Positions 63,701-64,000 of a stretch of DNA of 64,000 nucleotides are shown here, piece by piece (positions within the stretch are counted from its first letter, which is position 1; each line of letters starts with the position of its first letter). This stretch comes from Salminus brasiliensis (Eukaryota; Chordata; Actinopteri; Characiformes; Bryconidae): NCBI RefSeq assembly GCF_030463535.1, contig NC_132900.1:24948456-25012455 (forward strand). The letters run 5' to 3'. The notes under the pieces are model-generated. The model had not been told where the DNA came from and did no database searches. It was given only the letters and a program-made list of their open reading frames with translations. A program made the position numbers and the translations under genes.

Positions 63701-64000
63701 GGGCCTGGAGTGGTCCAGCAGACTAAGGCACGGTCACTTTGATCAACTATGCTGCAATGAATCAGCAACCGAGGCCCAGAGAGAGCACAAATGGCCTTGT
63801 TCTCTCCAGGGTGAGTAGATGGTGCTCGTTCCACTCCGGTGCTGGCCATCGCTGGTGTCTGCGAGGTGGTGCGCCGATGCCAGGTATGCGGCGCCTACCT
63901 CCAGGCGCGTTGGTTGCCCCGTGATGTTGGATCGGCAGCAGTTCGTAAAATGAGTGGCTTTTATACAAGTTGGTCCAAATTGTGAAGAAAACGGGTAAAA
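63701..64000 (+). mobile_element. SINE copy at the right window edge
   Basis: Starts gggcctggagtggtccagca (A box-like head), continues through ctctccagggtgagtagatg and aatgagtggctttt to gtccaaattgtgaagaaaac at the edge. Same subfamily as 61.8-62.05 kb. Confidence 0.7.

Overview
The window is animal nuclear DNA, almost certainly from a teleost fish (ostariophysan is a guess). Coding DNA is confined to short exons with GT-AG introns. The rest is rich in Tc1-type elements, tRNA-derived SINEs, short TIR elements, minisatellites and long (CA)n, (AG)n and (TA)n runs. There are no operons, bacterial genes, CRISPR arrays or free-standing tRNA/rRNA genes. Long open frames are mostly repeat translations, such as a 317-codon frame over a 72-bp minisatellite.

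Two protein-coding genes are well supported, both on the minus strand and in tandem. (1) mchr2, a melanin-concentrating hormone receptor 2 GPCR, is complete: five coding exons between 27,440 and 20,052, all junctions in phase, 345 residues. (2) me3, an NADP-dependent malic enzyme, is 5'-truncated by the right window edge: nine exons from 58,547 to 32,434 encode the C-terminal 371 residues with the stop codon, and roughly 230 N-terminal residues lie beyond 64,000. The two stand head-to-tail, about 5 kb apart. One makes cytosolic or mitochondrial NADPH and pyruvate from malate and the other senses a feeding/pigment neuropeptide; nothing in the sequence suggests a functional link.

Layout: 1-20,051 is a gene-poor flank with a CpG-richer patch (0.7-1.0 kb), minisatellites (7.7-8.4, 11.3-12.25, 13.4-14.05 kb), SINE and TIR elements, and several stretches that look like conserved non-coding DNA. 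20,052-27,440 is mchr2. 27.4-32.4 kb is the intergenic gap, with an AT-rich array and a decayed Tc1 element that carries a nested SINE-tail insertion. 32.4-58.5 kb is me3; a 16.3-kb intron holds most of its repeats. 58.5-64 kb is me3 intron with a 53/72-bp array and SINEs.

The points most worth following are repeats placed exactly at splice sites (a (TG)n run in place of the pyrimidine tract of mchr2 exon 4, another starting at an me3 donor, and a minisatellite 30 bp from another me3 donor), a possible poison exon in me3, an upstream ORF in mchr2, related repeat arrays shared between distant introns and intergenic DNA, and a long near-perfect hairpin in an me3 intron. I found no clear undescribed protein system.
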